From Stieleria sp. JC731 (GTDB taxonomy: Bacteria; Planctomycetota; Planctomycetia; Pirellulales; Pirellulaceae), in NCBI RefSeq assembly GCF_020966635.1, contig NZ_JAJKFQ010000002.1:248001-312000 (forward strand): a DNA stretch of 64,000 nucleotides. Direction: 5' to 3'. Made by a program: the position numbers and the translations under genes. The notes beneath the pieces were generated by a model, which was given only the letters and a program-made list of their open reading frames with translations, was not told where the DNA came from and ran no database searches. Shown here piece by piece: positions 18,594-28,136 of this stretch. Position 1 is the stretch's first letter. Each line of letters starts with the position of its first letter.

Positions 18594-19802
18594 TCAAGGC
18601 GACGCTACTTGTTGAAGCACCGCAGCACGAAACGCTTCTTGACTTTTAGCCCCGTCACCAGGAAACCCGGCGTGTTGTACAAGCCAGATGAAGATCAAAC
18701 CCTGCTGTTTGTCGAAATACGAATTGGTCGAATACGCACCTCCATGACCAAATCGATTGCCACCAGTTGAAAACCCAAATCCGTATTGATTGGGAAGCGT
18801 TTCCTGCGTTTGCTTAGAAGTCAACTGCTGGACAGATTCCTTGGAAAGCAATCGCTTCCCTTCAAACTCACCCTCGTTGGCCAACATCTGATAGAAGCAT
18901 GCGATGTCGCGTGCTGTCGAAAACAGTCCACCGGCTGGCATCGGATAGCGTTCATGCTGGTCGGTCAGCGGATAGCGCAACTGAGAAATCGTTGTCGCTT
19001 CTAGACCTGTTTTATCTTTTCCCGGTTTGTACGAAGTCGCGATTTTGGCGTTCTGCGTTTCCGAGGGCCAGAACGTCGTTTCCGTCATCCCCAGCGGTTC
19101 TAAAAGTCGTTCCTGAAGGAAGACTTCAAACGGCTGCCCGGACACGACTTCGATGATCCGAGCCGCCGTATTGATGCCGGCGTTGCTGTATTGGTATTTG
19201 GTATCCGGCTGAAATTGCAACGGCGTCATCGCATAACTGCGCACACGATCTGCTAACGGAAGTCGATCCAATGTGGGCACTTCGATGGCCGACTGAAACG
19301 GAAGACCACTTGTATGCGAAAGCACGTTCGCAATCGTAATGGGATGAGTCGGCTTCTTTAGAAGTACATGCTGATCATCTTGCTCCGCGACCACCATCTG
19401 GCTTTTGAATTCCGGCAGGTACTTCTCCACGGGGTCGTTGACATTAATCTTTCCCTCGTCGACCAACATCATCAATGCACTGGCTGTCATCGGTTTTGAT
19501 TGTGACGCGATCCAAAACATTGAACCGGGTGACATCAAACGTCCATTGTCGATGTCGGAATATCCGACGGCAGAGTGATAGATAACGGCTTGTGGACTCG
19601 CCACAAGCATCACTGCTCCTGCCAGTTCTTCGCGGTCGACGAAAACCTGCACCGCTTCATCAATCGCGTGTGGATCGATCTGCTGCTGGGTGACGGACTG
19701 GGCAATAAGCTCAGAAGACGTGATCGGACCGAATGAACCGGCCACAAGGCTGGAGCAAACAGCCAAAATCAGGAAAGATCTGGAAAGCGAGTATCGGATC
19801 AT
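18594..19802 (-). CDS. Secreted serine hydrolase, beta-lactamase/esterase fold
   Basis: 402 residues with a signal peptide (FLILAVCSSLVAGSFG). Class C beta-lactamase-fold motifs are complete: SQSKP gives the SxxK nucleophile motif, YQYSNAG the YxN motif and FGHGGAY the third (HxG) motif. Proteins of this type act as esterases, D-amino-peptidases or transesterases in the periplasm more often than as true beta-lactamases. The gene lies upstream of the giant cytochrome gene on the same strand, so it may be its operon leader; a functional link is not evident. Confidence 0.88.
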   Translation of the reverse strand: MIRYSLSRSFLILAVCSSLVAGSFGPITSSELIAQSVTQQQIDPHAIDEAVQVFVDREELAGAVMLVASPQAVIYHSAVGYSDIDNGRLMSPGSMFWIASQSKPMTASALMMLVDEGKINVNDPVEKYLPEFKSQMVVAEQDDQHVLLKKPTHPITIANVLSHTSGLPFQSAIEVPTLDRLPLADRVRSYAMTPLQFQPDTKYQYSNAGINTAARIIEVVSGQPFEVFLQERLLEPLGMTETTFWPSETQNAKIATSYKPGKDKTGLEATTISQLRYPLTDQHERYPMPAGGLFSTARDIACFYQMLANEGEFEGKRLLSKESVQQLTSKQTQETLPNQYGFGFSTGGNRFGHGGAYSTNSYFDKQQGLIFIWLVQHAGFPGDGAKSQEAFRAAVLQQVASP

Positions 19803-20369
19803 CGTCTAAGGAGGGACCAATTCGGTGGGAGGAAGGAGGCGTCTAAAATCCAAAGTGGTGCTTGCATTCACACCTCCTGAATCCATTCGCCTTCGGGCTG
19901 GGGCCCTAGATATTAGACGATTCGTCGATAGCGCGTTTAATAGCTAGCCGCTTGGCCTCGCGAAGAAACATTTTTTCAAAGCCAACAACGCCTCGGACTT
20001 TCGGTTGTTTTTGTCATTCCGGGCCTCCCTCAGCAAAGAATCGAAGACAAGAAAGAAAATCACTCAATCGCAATTCGGCTAGCAAAGAACTTGGATCATT
20101 ATCGATCAAAGCAGTCTGATTTCGTTCTTTCGTGAATCAACAATCGGCAATCCCCAAGAGGTACCTGACTGAATCGTCAGCCAACTGGCCTTGGCAATTC
20201 TGATTGGCAAAACATGCGATTTCGTCAGCATGCACTGCATTGTTTAGTCATTTGCCAAACGTCTCGGCACACCGTTTGCCTAGTTGGATGTTTCGAAACG
20301 GAACCACGGCACCGAATTTCAGAACGTGGTTTCTCCAACTCCGAAACTTCCCAATTTAGGAATCCAGTC
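19803..20369. other. Intergenic region with divergent promoters
   Basis: 567 bp between the serine hydrolase start (minus) and the small lipoprotein start (plus). I see no gene, RNA structure or repeat here that I can support. An open frame from 20214 runs into the lipoprotein but its first 52 codons look like leader sequence, not protein. Confidence 0.5.
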
Positions 20370-20747
20370 ATGCGATCTTTTCTAGGACTATTCACTGTGT
20401 TGATGGCAGTTGCTTCGTTCGTCGGATGCAACGACAGCGTTACAGACCGCCAAGCCGACGCTGTTCGCGACAATAGCCAAGCACTTGCTGAAGACGTGCG
20501 AGATTCGTCACAGCAGATGGCCGAAAGCACCCGCGAAACTGCCGAACAACGTGCTGACAACTTGGAAGACCGATACAGCTCAGCAAAGCCAGCGCTAGAA
20601 GACAACGCAGATGAGCGTGCGGAAGCAATCCGTGATCGTGCCGAGAACAAGGCCGATGCTTTGGAAGAGCAAGGCGAGCAGAAAGCCGACATGATCGAAG
20701 AACAAGGCGAGCAAAAGGCTGACAACCTTGAAGAACTCGACGACTAA
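20370..20747 (+). CDS. Small charged helical lipoprotein
   Basis: 125 residues when started at MRSFLGLFTVLMAVASFVGC, which is a lipoprotein signal with lipobox FVGC. The frame extends back to 20214, but that would bury the signal peptide, so 20370 is preferred. The mature part is Asp/Glu/Ala/Gln/Arg-rich and helical, with two copies of an 11-residue unit EEQGEQKADxI/L in tandem near the C-terminus that are near-identical in DNA too. It resembles small Lpp-like or YtxH-like spacer lipoproteins in composition only. A strong hairpin follows the stop. Function unknown; an envelope location is likely. Confidence 0.78.
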   Translation: MRSFLGLFTVLMAVASFVGCNDSVTDRQADAVRDNSQALAEDVRDSSQQMAESTRETAEQRADNLEDRYSSAKPALEDNADERAEAIRDRAENKADALEEQGEQKADMIEEQGEQKADNLEELDD

Positions 20748-20766
20748 TTCAAGTCAACCAACCTCC

Positions 20767-20798
20767 AAAGTCCGCTACGAGTTTCGATAGCGGACTTT
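20767..20798 (+). terminator. Hairpin downstream of the lipoprotein gene
   Basis: AAAGTCCGCTA (20767-20777) pairs perfectly with TAGCGGACTTT (20788-20798) around a 10-nt loop, 20 bp after the stop. The A-run and T-run lie inside the stem, as in many Rho-independent terminators. Confidence 0.75.
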
Positions 20799-20930
20799 GC
20801 TGGTTCGGACTCGGCTCACCAATCTACATACTCAGATTTTCAGGCTCAGAGAACTTCACGCCTCAGACGGTTTGCGTCTTAGGCGTGGCGGTCTCTGTTT
20901 GATCAATTATTCCTACAGTGGAGACGTCAG

Positions 20931-21620
20931 ATGCAAACCGACACCGTTTCAGAAACATCCATGCTTTACCGGTGCCCAATGTGCAAAACGCCGGTGGAGA
21001 TCGATGAACACTACGTTGGCGAGACGATCGACTGCCCATCGTGCAAACGTCCATTCGAAGTCACCCCGCCCCAGGCGTGGCCAATTTCGCCTGACGATGT
21101 CGATTCGCAACGTCGCAGCGACACACCCCGCGTTTCTCCCGACGATGTCGCCGGAATGGAATCGGTTGAGCGAGTCATTCACCCTGTCGTTTTCCGACGC
21201 CATCTTGCTGGTACAACGGTATCGATCTTGGGTGTGATCGCCGGCCTGGCCGGAATCGCGTTTGGACTCTCAGGACAGTTGATCTTAGGAGTCGAGCCAA
21301 CAATCACGTTGGTAACCAGCGGTGTCCTACTCGCTGTTTGCGGTGCATTCCTGCTGAAATGGTACGTTCAAAGTCGCTTTCAGTCGTTGTCTTTGACGAA
21401 CGAGCGAATGATCTATCAGCAGGGAATCATCAGTCGGCAGACGAGTGAGATCCGACACGACGATGTTCGCAATGTCAAAGTCGATCAAAACATCGTTGAG
21501 CGAATTTTCGCATTCGGAGACATTGCCATCAGTAGTGCCGGACAGGATGACATGGAAATCATCATCAACGACATTCCACGTCCGCAAGAAGTTGTCAATT
21601 TTATCCGCAAACGCCAGTAG
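20931..21620 (+). CDS. Zinc-ribbon and bacterial PH (DUF304-like) membrane protein
   Basis: 229 residues. An N-terminal zinc ribbon YRCPMCKTPVEID...DCPSCKRPFEV (about 12-45) has four Cys in two CPxC pairs. Two hydrophobic segments follow (TTVSILGVIAGLAGIAFGL and ITLVTSGVLLAVCGAFLLKW), then a bPH_2/DUF304 domain with its signature pattern LTNERMIYQQGIISRQTSEIRHDDVRNVKVDQNIVERIFAFGDI. In many bacteria this domain follows membrane spans and is presumed to act at the membrane. Start chosen at the first ATG; an alternative ATG is MLYRC eleven codons in. Ligand unknown. Confidence 0.82.
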   Translation: MQTDTVSETSMLYRCPMCKTPVEIDEHYVGETIDCPSCKRPFEVTPPQAWPISPDDVDSQRRSDTPRVSPDDVAGMESVERVIHPVVFRRHLAGTTVSILGVIAGLAGIAFGLSGQLILGVEPTITLVTSGVLLAVCGAFLLKWYVQSRFQSLSLTNERMIYQQGIISRQTSEIRHDDVRNVKVDQNIVERIFAFGDIAISSAGQDDMEIIINDIPRPQEVVNFIRKRQ

Positions 21621-21632
21621 CCAGTTTGGAAA

Positions 21633-22691
21633 TCATCTAAGCGACTTGCCAACTGACTCCGCCTTGAGATTCTTTTGCCACAAGTCCTTGGATTCGAGAA
21701 CATCTCGTGCCGAATCGCTCCCAAGCCAAGCCTTCGCCTCAAGGTCTTCATTGAGGTACGAATCCCAAAACGCTGTCGTGAGGGCAAGAATAGCACGATG
21801 ATGATTGGGGTGACGACTGTCAGACTTTCCCCGCCCGTCACCAAAAGCAGAATGCTCGGCGTCGTGCAGTACCAACTCGTACTTATCAATCGTGTTGGGA
21901 AGCGCCGGATAGACCTGGCGTCGATCTTCCGGAGTCGTATCGTTGACCGGTGATGTGTCTTTGGTTCCGGTCATCAACATCCATGGGATCGACACCTTTT
22001 CAAAAGCTGCTTTCGGATCGAATCGCCTAGGACGATTCGGGCTAAACATCACCGCTGCATCGATTCGTTTGTCCGTGAATCGCTGGCCGATGCCAGGGGC
22101 ACTTTGACCGCTGACACCTTGTGTTGTAGCAGCACCAAACGAATGCCCACTCATTCCTACCTTCTCTAAATTCAGCCGACCTTTAAGTCGTTCATCTGTT
22201 TCATTGAAGCTCGCGAGTTCGTCCAAGACGAATTTCACGTCGGCGTATCGATCCAAAGCCGGACGAACAGATGCAGCTCGTTTTAGGGCGTTCATTCGTT
22301 CGCGAATCGGTTGATCCTTCCAAACTGATTCGTCGCTTCCGTGGTGCTGCATCGCAACGACTACGTAACCACGAGCCGACCAGTGCTCTCCAGCATAGCC
22401 GCATGCTCGACGCGAACCGCCAAGTCCGTGACTAAGCAAGATCACTGGCGCAGGTGATTTGCCAGACGGTAAGTACAGTCGCAGCGGAATCTCTCGATCA
22501 CGAGTCCGATCGTGAACGGAAGTGTCGATGACCTCGGAAGCACGATTGGCGTCAAGTTGCATCGGATCGTAATGAGCAGTTGACGTTCCAGCAGGCGACG
22601 CTTCGGCAGCCACTGCCGGATTAGAACAAAAGGCCAGTAGCAGACCCGTCAATGCCCAGCATCCAGAACTTGTCGAACCCAATTGAAACAT
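21633..22691 (-). CDS. Secreted alpha/beta hydrolase (dienelactone-hydrolase/PAF-acetylhydrolase-like)
   Basis: 352 residues from MFQLGSTSSGCWALTGLLLAFCSNPAVAAE, a signal peptide with a GGAGG-type Shine-Dalgarno sequence in front (about 7 bp upstream), so 22691 is preferred to the ORF start 22754. Catalytic triad candidates: nucleophile Ser in GMSGHSFGAAT, Asp in MTGTKDTSPV and His in DAEHSAFGD. The oxyanion region is SHGLGGSRRACG. Acts as a periplasmic or exported esterase/lipase; the substrate is not predictable. Its 3' end converges on the PH-domain gene with 12 bp between the stops. Confidence 0.85.
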   Translation of the reverse strand: MFQLGSTSSGCWALTGLLLAFCSNPAVAAEASPAGTSTAHYDPMQLDANRASEVIDTSVHDRTRDREIPLRLYLPSGKSPAPVILLSHGLGGSRRACGYAGEHWSARGYVVVAMQHHGSDESVWKDQPIRERMNALKRAASVRPALDRYADVKFVLDELASFNETDERLKGRLNLEKVGMSGHSFGAATTQGVSGQSAPGIGQRFTDKRIDAAVMFSPNRPRRFDPKAAFEKVSIPWMLMTGTKDTSPVNDTTPEDRRQVYPALPNTIDKYELVLHDAEHSAFGDGRGKSDSRHPNHHRAILALTTAFWDSYLNEDLEAKAWLGSDSARDVLESKDLWQKNLKAESVGKSLR

Positions 22692-23131
22692 CACACAACC
22701 TCCAGCAATCAATTTGACCGAGTTTTTAAATTCAATGGTGAATGCGAAAGCCATTTCGGAACCTTCGAATTCGATTCGCTAGAAACACCGACATGTTGCT
22801 AGCGCCGTCGATAATTTCTGCCGCATTGATCTCACTGCGAACCTAACTCCCCCGTGAGACCTCTCGTCCGTCAAAGAACCCAACACCGAAGACGTTACAA
22901 AGTTGTGAAATTATTTCCGGCGGGATGCTTTGCGTCGACTGCCACATTCAGGTCCTGCCGCTTGGCCTGAACCGATCCTGCGGGGGCGATTGCCGCCTAG
23001 CAAGTCACCAAGGTCGCTTCCCAGACGATTGCTCCTATCGTTGCCTAGCTGCGTCTCTATCGCAAATGCGAAGTCGGTTTCGCGTCCCGTTTTTCTTTCA
23101 CTGTGGCATGTAAGCGCGCCCCAAAGGCTTG
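22692..23131. other. Intergenic region upstream of the RND efflux genes
   Basis: About 440 bp between divergent genes; promoters for the hydrolase and the efflux operon should be here. A hairpin (TTCAGG at 22947-22952 with CCTGAA at 22966-22971, extended by a bulged pair) is present. No gene was supported; short ORFs on both strands look random. Confidence 0.45.
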
Positions 23132-23148
23132 GTAACCCCAGGTGTTAC
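23132..23148. promoter_or_regulatory. 17-bp palindrome before the efflux operon (candidate operator)
   Basis: GTAAC-CCC-A-GGT-GTTAC: the outer five bases pair exactly and the inner three pair with one mismatch, centred on 23140. It ends 26 bp before the adaptor's ATG. Its size and symmetry fit a TetR- or MarR-type repressor site, but no regulator gene is beside it, so this is inference. Confidence 0.4.
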
Positions 23149-23174
23149 TAGAACTGCAATTTGTGAATTTGAAT

Positions 23175-24593
23175 ATGAAATTTGGATTAGCGCTTCCTCT
23201 TGCGATGGCCGGAATGATTGCCGGATGTGGCAGCAAGGCCCCCCCAACCACCCCCGCCCCTCAAGCGACACCCGTTGTTGCTTCCAAACCGATCGTGATG
23301 CCAATCGTCGAGTGGGATGAATACACCGGCCGGTTTGATGCGATCAACTCTGTCGAAATTCGCTCGCGAGTGGGCGGTTACCTGCAATCGACTCACTTCG
23401 AAGAGGGACAGATGGTGCAGGCAGGTGATCTGCTTGCGATCATCGATCCGCGACCGTTTCGGGCGGAAGTCAATGCCGCCAAAGCTCGCCTCGAAGAAGC
23501 CAACGCCGGTTTGAAAGAGGCCCAGTCCATACTACGGCAAACGGAAGCAGAAAAAGCAGACGCCGAAGCGCAACTATCTTTGGCAACGTCACGGTTCGAA
23601 CGAGCGAGACAGCTTTCGCAGCAACGTGCAATTTCCGATGAAGAGGTCGAAGTCCGTCGCAGTGAAACTCTGCAGGCAACTGCCTCATTTGAAGCCGCCA
23701 ACGCCAGAATCGAATCTTCTAAAGCGGCAATAGCGACGTCGGCCGCCGCGATCGAAACGGCAAAGGCCAACCTGCAATCGGCAGAACTGAATCTTCAGTA
23801 CACCGAAATTCGAGCACCAATCAATGGTCTGATCAGCAGCCGAAATGTCACTGAAGGCAACCTGATCAGCGGCGGTAGCGAAACATCAACCTTGCTCACC
23901 AGCATCGTATCGGTTTCACCGATCCACATCTACTTCGATGCCAACGAACAAGAATTTCTTAAGTACGTTCGGCTCGCAAAGGCTGGTAAGCGGGAAAGTT
24001 CCCGCAATGTCAAAAACCCCGTGTACGTCTCGTTGATCGACGAAGAGGGTTATCCTCACCAAGGACACATGGACTTTGTCGATAACCGCATCGATCCGAA
24101 CACCGGAACGATGCGAGGCCGCGCGATCCTGCGTAACGACGAAGGGCTTTTAACCCCTGGGCTTTTTGCCAAGGTTCGCCTACCTGGTAGCGGACGCTAC
24201 GACGCGGTCATGATCCCTGACGAAGCTGTCATCAGCGACCAATCTGAAAAATACGTCTACGTTGTCGACAGTGAAAGCAAGCTTCATCGCCAAACCGTGC
24301 AGCTCGGATCAATGTCACACGGCATGCGCATCGTCCGCGAAGGTTTAACAGGGTCGGAAACGATCGTGACCAGCGGACTGCAACGGATCTTCGAAGGTGC
24401 CCAAGTCGCTGTGACCGAACAGCCTCTAAAGCCAAAGTCGAGTGTGTTGCCAGACGACTACAAGCCAGTCCCAGAAGATCAATGGCTGACGCGTGCTCCC
24501 GAACCCGCACCTATCGGTATCAAACGACGATCTTCGGTCTATGGCGAACCGCTCGCGATGGATAAACCGTCCCTGCAATTCGAAAAGGAGTGA
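23175..24593 (+). CDS. RND efflux periplasmic adaptor (AcrA/MexA type)
   Basis: 472 residues from MKFGLALPLAMAGMIAGC, a lipoprotein signal ending in lipobox MIAGC. The frame opens earlier at a GTG (23142) but the signal fixes the start. Standard adaptor order: lipoyl half (VEIRSRVGGYLQSTHFEEGQMVQAGDLLAIIDPRPF), a long helical hairpin (LEEANAGLKEAQSILRQTEAEKADAEA...), second lipoyl half (YTEIRAPINGLISSRNVTEGNLI), beta-barrel and membrane-proximal domains (YVVDSESKLHRQTVQLG). It links the inner-membrane pump to an outer-membrane channel. The stop overlaps the pump's Shine-Dalgarno region; no outer-membrane factor gene lies nearby. Confidence 0.93.
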   Translation: MKFGLALPLAMAGMIAGCGSKAPPTTPAPQATPVVASKPIVMPIVEWDEYTGRFDAINSVEIRSRVGGYLQSTHFEEGQMVQAGDLLAIIDPRPFRAEVNAAKARLEEANAGLKEAQSILRQTEAEKADAEAQLSLATSRFERARQLSQQRAISDEEVEVRRSETLQATASFEAANARIESSKAAIATSAAAIETAKANLQSAELNLQYTEIRAPINGLISSRNVTEGNLISGGSETSTLLTSIVSVSPIHIYFDANEQEFLKYVRLAKAGKRESSRNVKNPVYVSLIDEEGYPHQGHMDFVDNRIDPNTGTMRGRAILRNDEGLLTPGLFAKVRLPGSGRYDAVMIPDEAVISDQSEKYVYVVDSESKLHRQTVQLGSMSHGMRIVREGLTGSETIVTSGLQRIFEGAQVAVTEQPLKPKSSVLPDDYKPVPEDQWLTRAPEPAPIGIKRRSSVYGEPLAMDKPSLQFEKE

Positions 24594-24598
24594 GCCTG

Positions 24599-27500
24599 AT
24601 GAAGTTTCCTCACTTCTTTATTGATCGTCCGATTTTTGCAACCGTCCTTTCGACACTGATCGTGTTGGTCGGTGGGATCGCGTATTTCCAACTGCCCGTC
24701 GGACAGTATCCCGAAGTCGCTTTGCCTACCGTGACCGTTCGGGCAAGCTATCCCGGCGCAACCGCCGAAACGATTTCAAAAACAGTGGCAACACCGCTGG
24801 AACAGGAAATCAACGGTGTCGACAACATGCTCTACATGGAGTCGCAAGCGACAGCGGACGGCACGCTGCAGATCACCGTCACGTTTGGATTGGGAACCGA
24901 CATCGATGAAGCTCAGGTTTTGGTGCAAAACCGTGTGTCGATTGCGGAACCGCGGTTGCCACAGGAAGTGCGACAGATCGGCGTCACGACGCGAAAAAGC
25001 TCACCCGACTTGATGTTGGTCATTCACCTGTTTTCGCCAGACGATTCACGTGACCAACTTTACATCGGCAACTATGCCTATCTGCAAATCCGCGATGAAT
25101 TGGCGCGACTTGATGGTGTTGGCGACATCAGTGTCTTTGGTGCGACCGAATACAGCATGCGAGTCTGGTTGGATGTCGATCGCTTGGCAGCTTTGGATAT
25201 GACCGCCGGTGATGCCGTCGAAGCCATGCGAGGCCAGAACATTCAAGTCGCCGCGGGGATCGTCGGGCAACAGCCAATCGATCCGGTCGGTTCGTTTCAA
25301 GTCAACGTCAACACGCAAGGCCGATTGCAAACCGCAGAAGAGTTTGGAAACATCATCCTAAAGTCTGGCGAAGACGGGCGTTTAGTCCGCTTGAACGATG
25401 TCGCCCGCGTCGAACTCGGTGCGGTGGATTACTCGGTACGAAGCTACCTAAAAGAAAAGAACGCAGTCGCGTTGGCAATGTTCCAGCGTCCCGGATCCAA
25501 CGCGATCGAAACCGCCGATCGAATCTTGAGCACCATGGAATCGCTCAGCAAGAGCTTTCCACCGGGGCTGAAACACCAAGTGATCTACAACCCGACCGAC
25601 TTCGTTGAACAATCGATCTCGGAAGTTTTCACAACGCTTTGGCAGGCCGGCCTGCTGGTCGTACTGACGGTATTTATCTTCCTGCAAAACTGGCGTTCGA
25701 CGATCATCCCCGTTATCGCGATCCCGATCTCCTTGGTCGGCACCTTCGCACTAATGCACGCCATCGGCTTCAGCCTAAACAACCTTTCGTTGTTCGGCTT
25801 GGTCTTGGCTATCGGTGTGGTGGTGGACGATGCGATCGTTGTTGTTGAAAACGTTGAACGCCTGATCGCTGAAGGACTGTCGCCACGTGATGCGACACGC
25901 AAAGCGATGGATGAAGTCGGCTCGGCATTGATCGCAACCACATTGGTTTTGATCGCGGTATTTGTTCCGACCGCTTTCCTGCCAGGCATTAGCGGCCAGT
26001 TTTATCGCCAGTTCGCGATCACGATTGCAGTATCGACCGCGATCTCGACTTTCGTTTCGCTGACGCTGACGCCCGCGATGTGTGCGTTGCTTCTGCGACC
26101 CCAATCGTCAACAAAAAACAAGTTTGGCCGCTTGATCGAAACGATCTTGGGTTGGCCATTTCGAGTTTTCAATCGTGTCTTTGATATCGCCGGTAATGCC
26201 TACGCCGGCACCGTCTCACGGATCATTCGCGTTGGCGCGGTGATGCTGCTGGTGTACGCAGGTTTGCTGGGCCTGACTTACGTTGGTTTTCGGCAAGTGC
26301 CCACCGGGTTTATTCCCGCTCAAGATCAGGGCTATCTGATTATCGCGATACAGGCACCTCCGGGAGCGAACCTGGATCGCACCGATGAAGTCACCAAGCG
26401 GGTCACGGAACTTGCACTCGAAGTCGACGGTATCGCGGACGCGGTCTCATTTGTTGGGTTCTCCGGTGCGACGCGGGCGAACGCATCCAATGCCTCGGCA
26501 ATTTTCCCTGTATTGGAAGACGCCAAAGAAAGAGCCAAACGCGGCCGGACGATGGATGTCGTCCTAGCAGATCTTCGTGCCAAAGTCGGCTCGATCAAAG
26601 AAGCCCTGGTGTTCGCGATCCAACCACCGCCGGTTCGCGGAATCGGCACCGGTGGCGGTTTTAAGCTGCAGGTACAGGATAAATCCGGTGCAGGACTGGC
26701 AGCACTTCAAGATGCGACGAATCAGTTGGTCGCCGCGGCGCAAAAAGAACCGGGCTTGGTGCAGGTGTTTACGAACTATAGCTCGGGAACGCCACAACTG
26801 TACGCGGATATCGATCGCACCAAGGTTCGCATGATGGATGTTCCGATGAACAACGTATTCCAAGCAATGCAGATCTATCTGGGATCCGCTTACATCAACG
26901 ACTTTAACTATCTCGGACGAACTTACCGAGTCACCGCGCAGGCAGATCACCAATTCCGCGATGAAGAAAGCGATATTGTCAAACTGCGAACGCGCAGCAG
27001 CAACGGTTCGATCGTTCCTTTGGGTTCGGTCGTGACAATGCGCAGCACAACTGCACCGGATCGAGTTGTCCGATACAACTTATTTCCAGCTGCCGATATC
27101 AGCGGCGATACCACTCCTGGATTCAGTAGCGGTCAAGCCATTGCCCGGATGGAACAGTTGGCCGACGAAACGCTTCCACCAGGATTTGGATACGAATGGA
27201 CTGACATCGCGTTCCAACAGAAAGAGGCGGGCAATACCGCCGCTTACATCTTTCCAATTTGCGTCTTGTTTGTCTTTCTCGCTCTGGCCGCCCAATATGA
27301 AAGCTGGCTATTGCCGCTGGCTGTCATCTTGATCGTTCCGATGTGCCTACTGTGTGCGATCTATGGCGTCTGGTTTAGAGGGATGGACAACAACATTTTG
27401 ACGCAGATCGGATTTGTCGTCTTGGTCGGATTGGCCTGTAAGAATGCGATCTTAATCGTTGAATTTGCAAAGGCAGAAGAAGACAAGGGACTTGACCGTT

Positions 27501-27766
27501 TTGCCGCTGCCGTCGAAGCGTGCCGATTGCGGCTGCGTCCCATCTTGATGACCGCGTTCTCGTTCATCTTGGGTGTGATCCCATTGGTGATCGCGACCGG
27601 TGCCGGAGCCGAAATGCGTCAAGCACTCGGAACGGCCGTCTTCAGTGGAATGCTCGGCGTTACGATTTTCGGACTGTTCTTCACCCCGGTGTTCTACGTC
27701 GTCCTCCGGCGATTCGCATCGGACAAGGCTTCCAATCAGCCTGCCGAAACACCTGTGTCGAGTTAG
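24599..27766 (+). CDS. RND multidrug efflux pump, inner-membrane subunit (AcrB/HAE1 family)
   Basis: 1055 residues, the usual HAE1-RND size. Proton-driven export of drugs, solvents or other hydrophobics. Twelve membrane segments and two large periplasmic loops fit the pattern. Proton-relay residues are present: LAIGVVVDDAIVVVENVER (paired Asp of TM4) and GFVVLVGLACKNAILIVEFAK (Lys of TM10). Also QLPVGQYPEVALPTVTV and VVLTVFIFLQNWRSTIIPVIAIPISLVG. The start is the ATG at 24599, eight bases after AAGGAG; the GTG at 24590 overlapping the adaptor stop is less likely. Translational coupling with the adaptor is probable. Substrate unknown. Confidence 0.95.
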   Translation: MKFPHFFIDRPIFATVLSTLIVLVGGIAYFQLPVGQYPEVALPTVTVRASYPGATAETISKTVATPLEQEINGVDNMLYMESQATADGTLQITVTFGLGTDIDEAQVLVQNRVSIAEPRLPQEVRQIGVTTRKSSPDLMLVIHLFSPDDSRDQLYIGNYAYLQIRDELARLDGVGDISVFGATEYSMRVWLDVDRLAALDMTAGDAVEAMRGQNIQVAAGIVGQQPIDPVGSFQVNVNTQGRLQTAEEFGNIILKSGEDGRLVRLNDVARVELGAVDYSVRSYLKEKNAVALAMFQRPGSNAIETADRILSTMESLSKSFPPGLKHQVIYNPTDFVEQSISEVFTTLWQAGLLVVLTVFIFLQNWRSTIIPVIAIPISLVGTFALMHAIGFSLNNLSLFGLVLAIGVVVDDAIVVVENVERLIAEGLSPRDATRKAMDEVGSALIATTLVLIAVFVPTAFLPGISGQFYRQFAITIAVSTAISTFVSLTLTPAMCALLLRPQSSTKNKFGRLIETILGWPFRVFNRVFDIAGNAYAGTVSRIIRVGAVMLLVYAGLLGLTYVGFRQVPTGFIPAQDQGYLIIAIQAPPGANLDRTDEVTKRVTELALEVDGIADAVSFVGFSGATRANASNASAIFPVLEDAKERAKRGRTMDVVLADLRAKVGSIKEALVFAIQPPPVRGIGTGGGFKLQVQDKSGAGLAALQDATNQLVAAAQKEPGLVQVFTNYSSGTPQLYADIDRTKVRMMDVPMNNVFQAMQIYLGSAYINDFNYLGRTYRVTAQADHQFRDEESDIVKLRTRSSNGSIVPLGSVVTMRSTTAPDRVVRYNLFPAADISGDTTPGFSSGQAIARMEQLADETLPPGFGYEWTDIAFQQKEAGNTAAYIFPICVLFVFLALAAQYESWLLPLAVILIVPMCLLCAIYGVWFRGMDNNILTQIGFVVLVGLACKNAILIVEFAKAEEDKGLDRFAAAVEACRLRLRPILMTAFSFILGVIPLVIATGAGAEMRQALGTAVFSGMLGVTIFGLFFTPVFYVVLRRFASDKASNQPAETPVSS

Positions 27767-28136
27767 TCTTGATGCTCCGTAATCGAGCATGCGGTTGAAT
27801 CACAGCGGACTTCGCCAGAGGGGCCCTGCAACCGTCCGACGATCACCTAAGTATTCAATCTGAAAAGCTCATTGAACCTCCCGCCCTCGCTCACCATCAA
27901 CGACGCTTGGGTGGGCCGCGGTCACGAGCGATCAATACGGCTTAAATACTCGCGATGAAACCACCGAACGAGCGGTTACAAACCGACCCGAGCAATCGTC
28001 CGAAATACCGTCGACTTCTGTAGCTTTTACTGGTTCTGTCGTCTGTTTTGGACCATCTTATAGGCCGTCACTCGGCGATACGAAACGTTGCCGTTTGACG
28101 ATCTGTTGACGGTCCGCTTACCAGATTTCGGTCGCT
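27767..28136. other. Intergenic region after the RND pump
   Basis: 370 bp. A 6-bp stem (ATGCTC 27772-27777 with GAGCAT 27785-27790) just past the pump stop may be a weak terminator. The DUF885 gene's promoter should lie in the remainder. No gene or repeat was seen. Confidence 0.45.
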
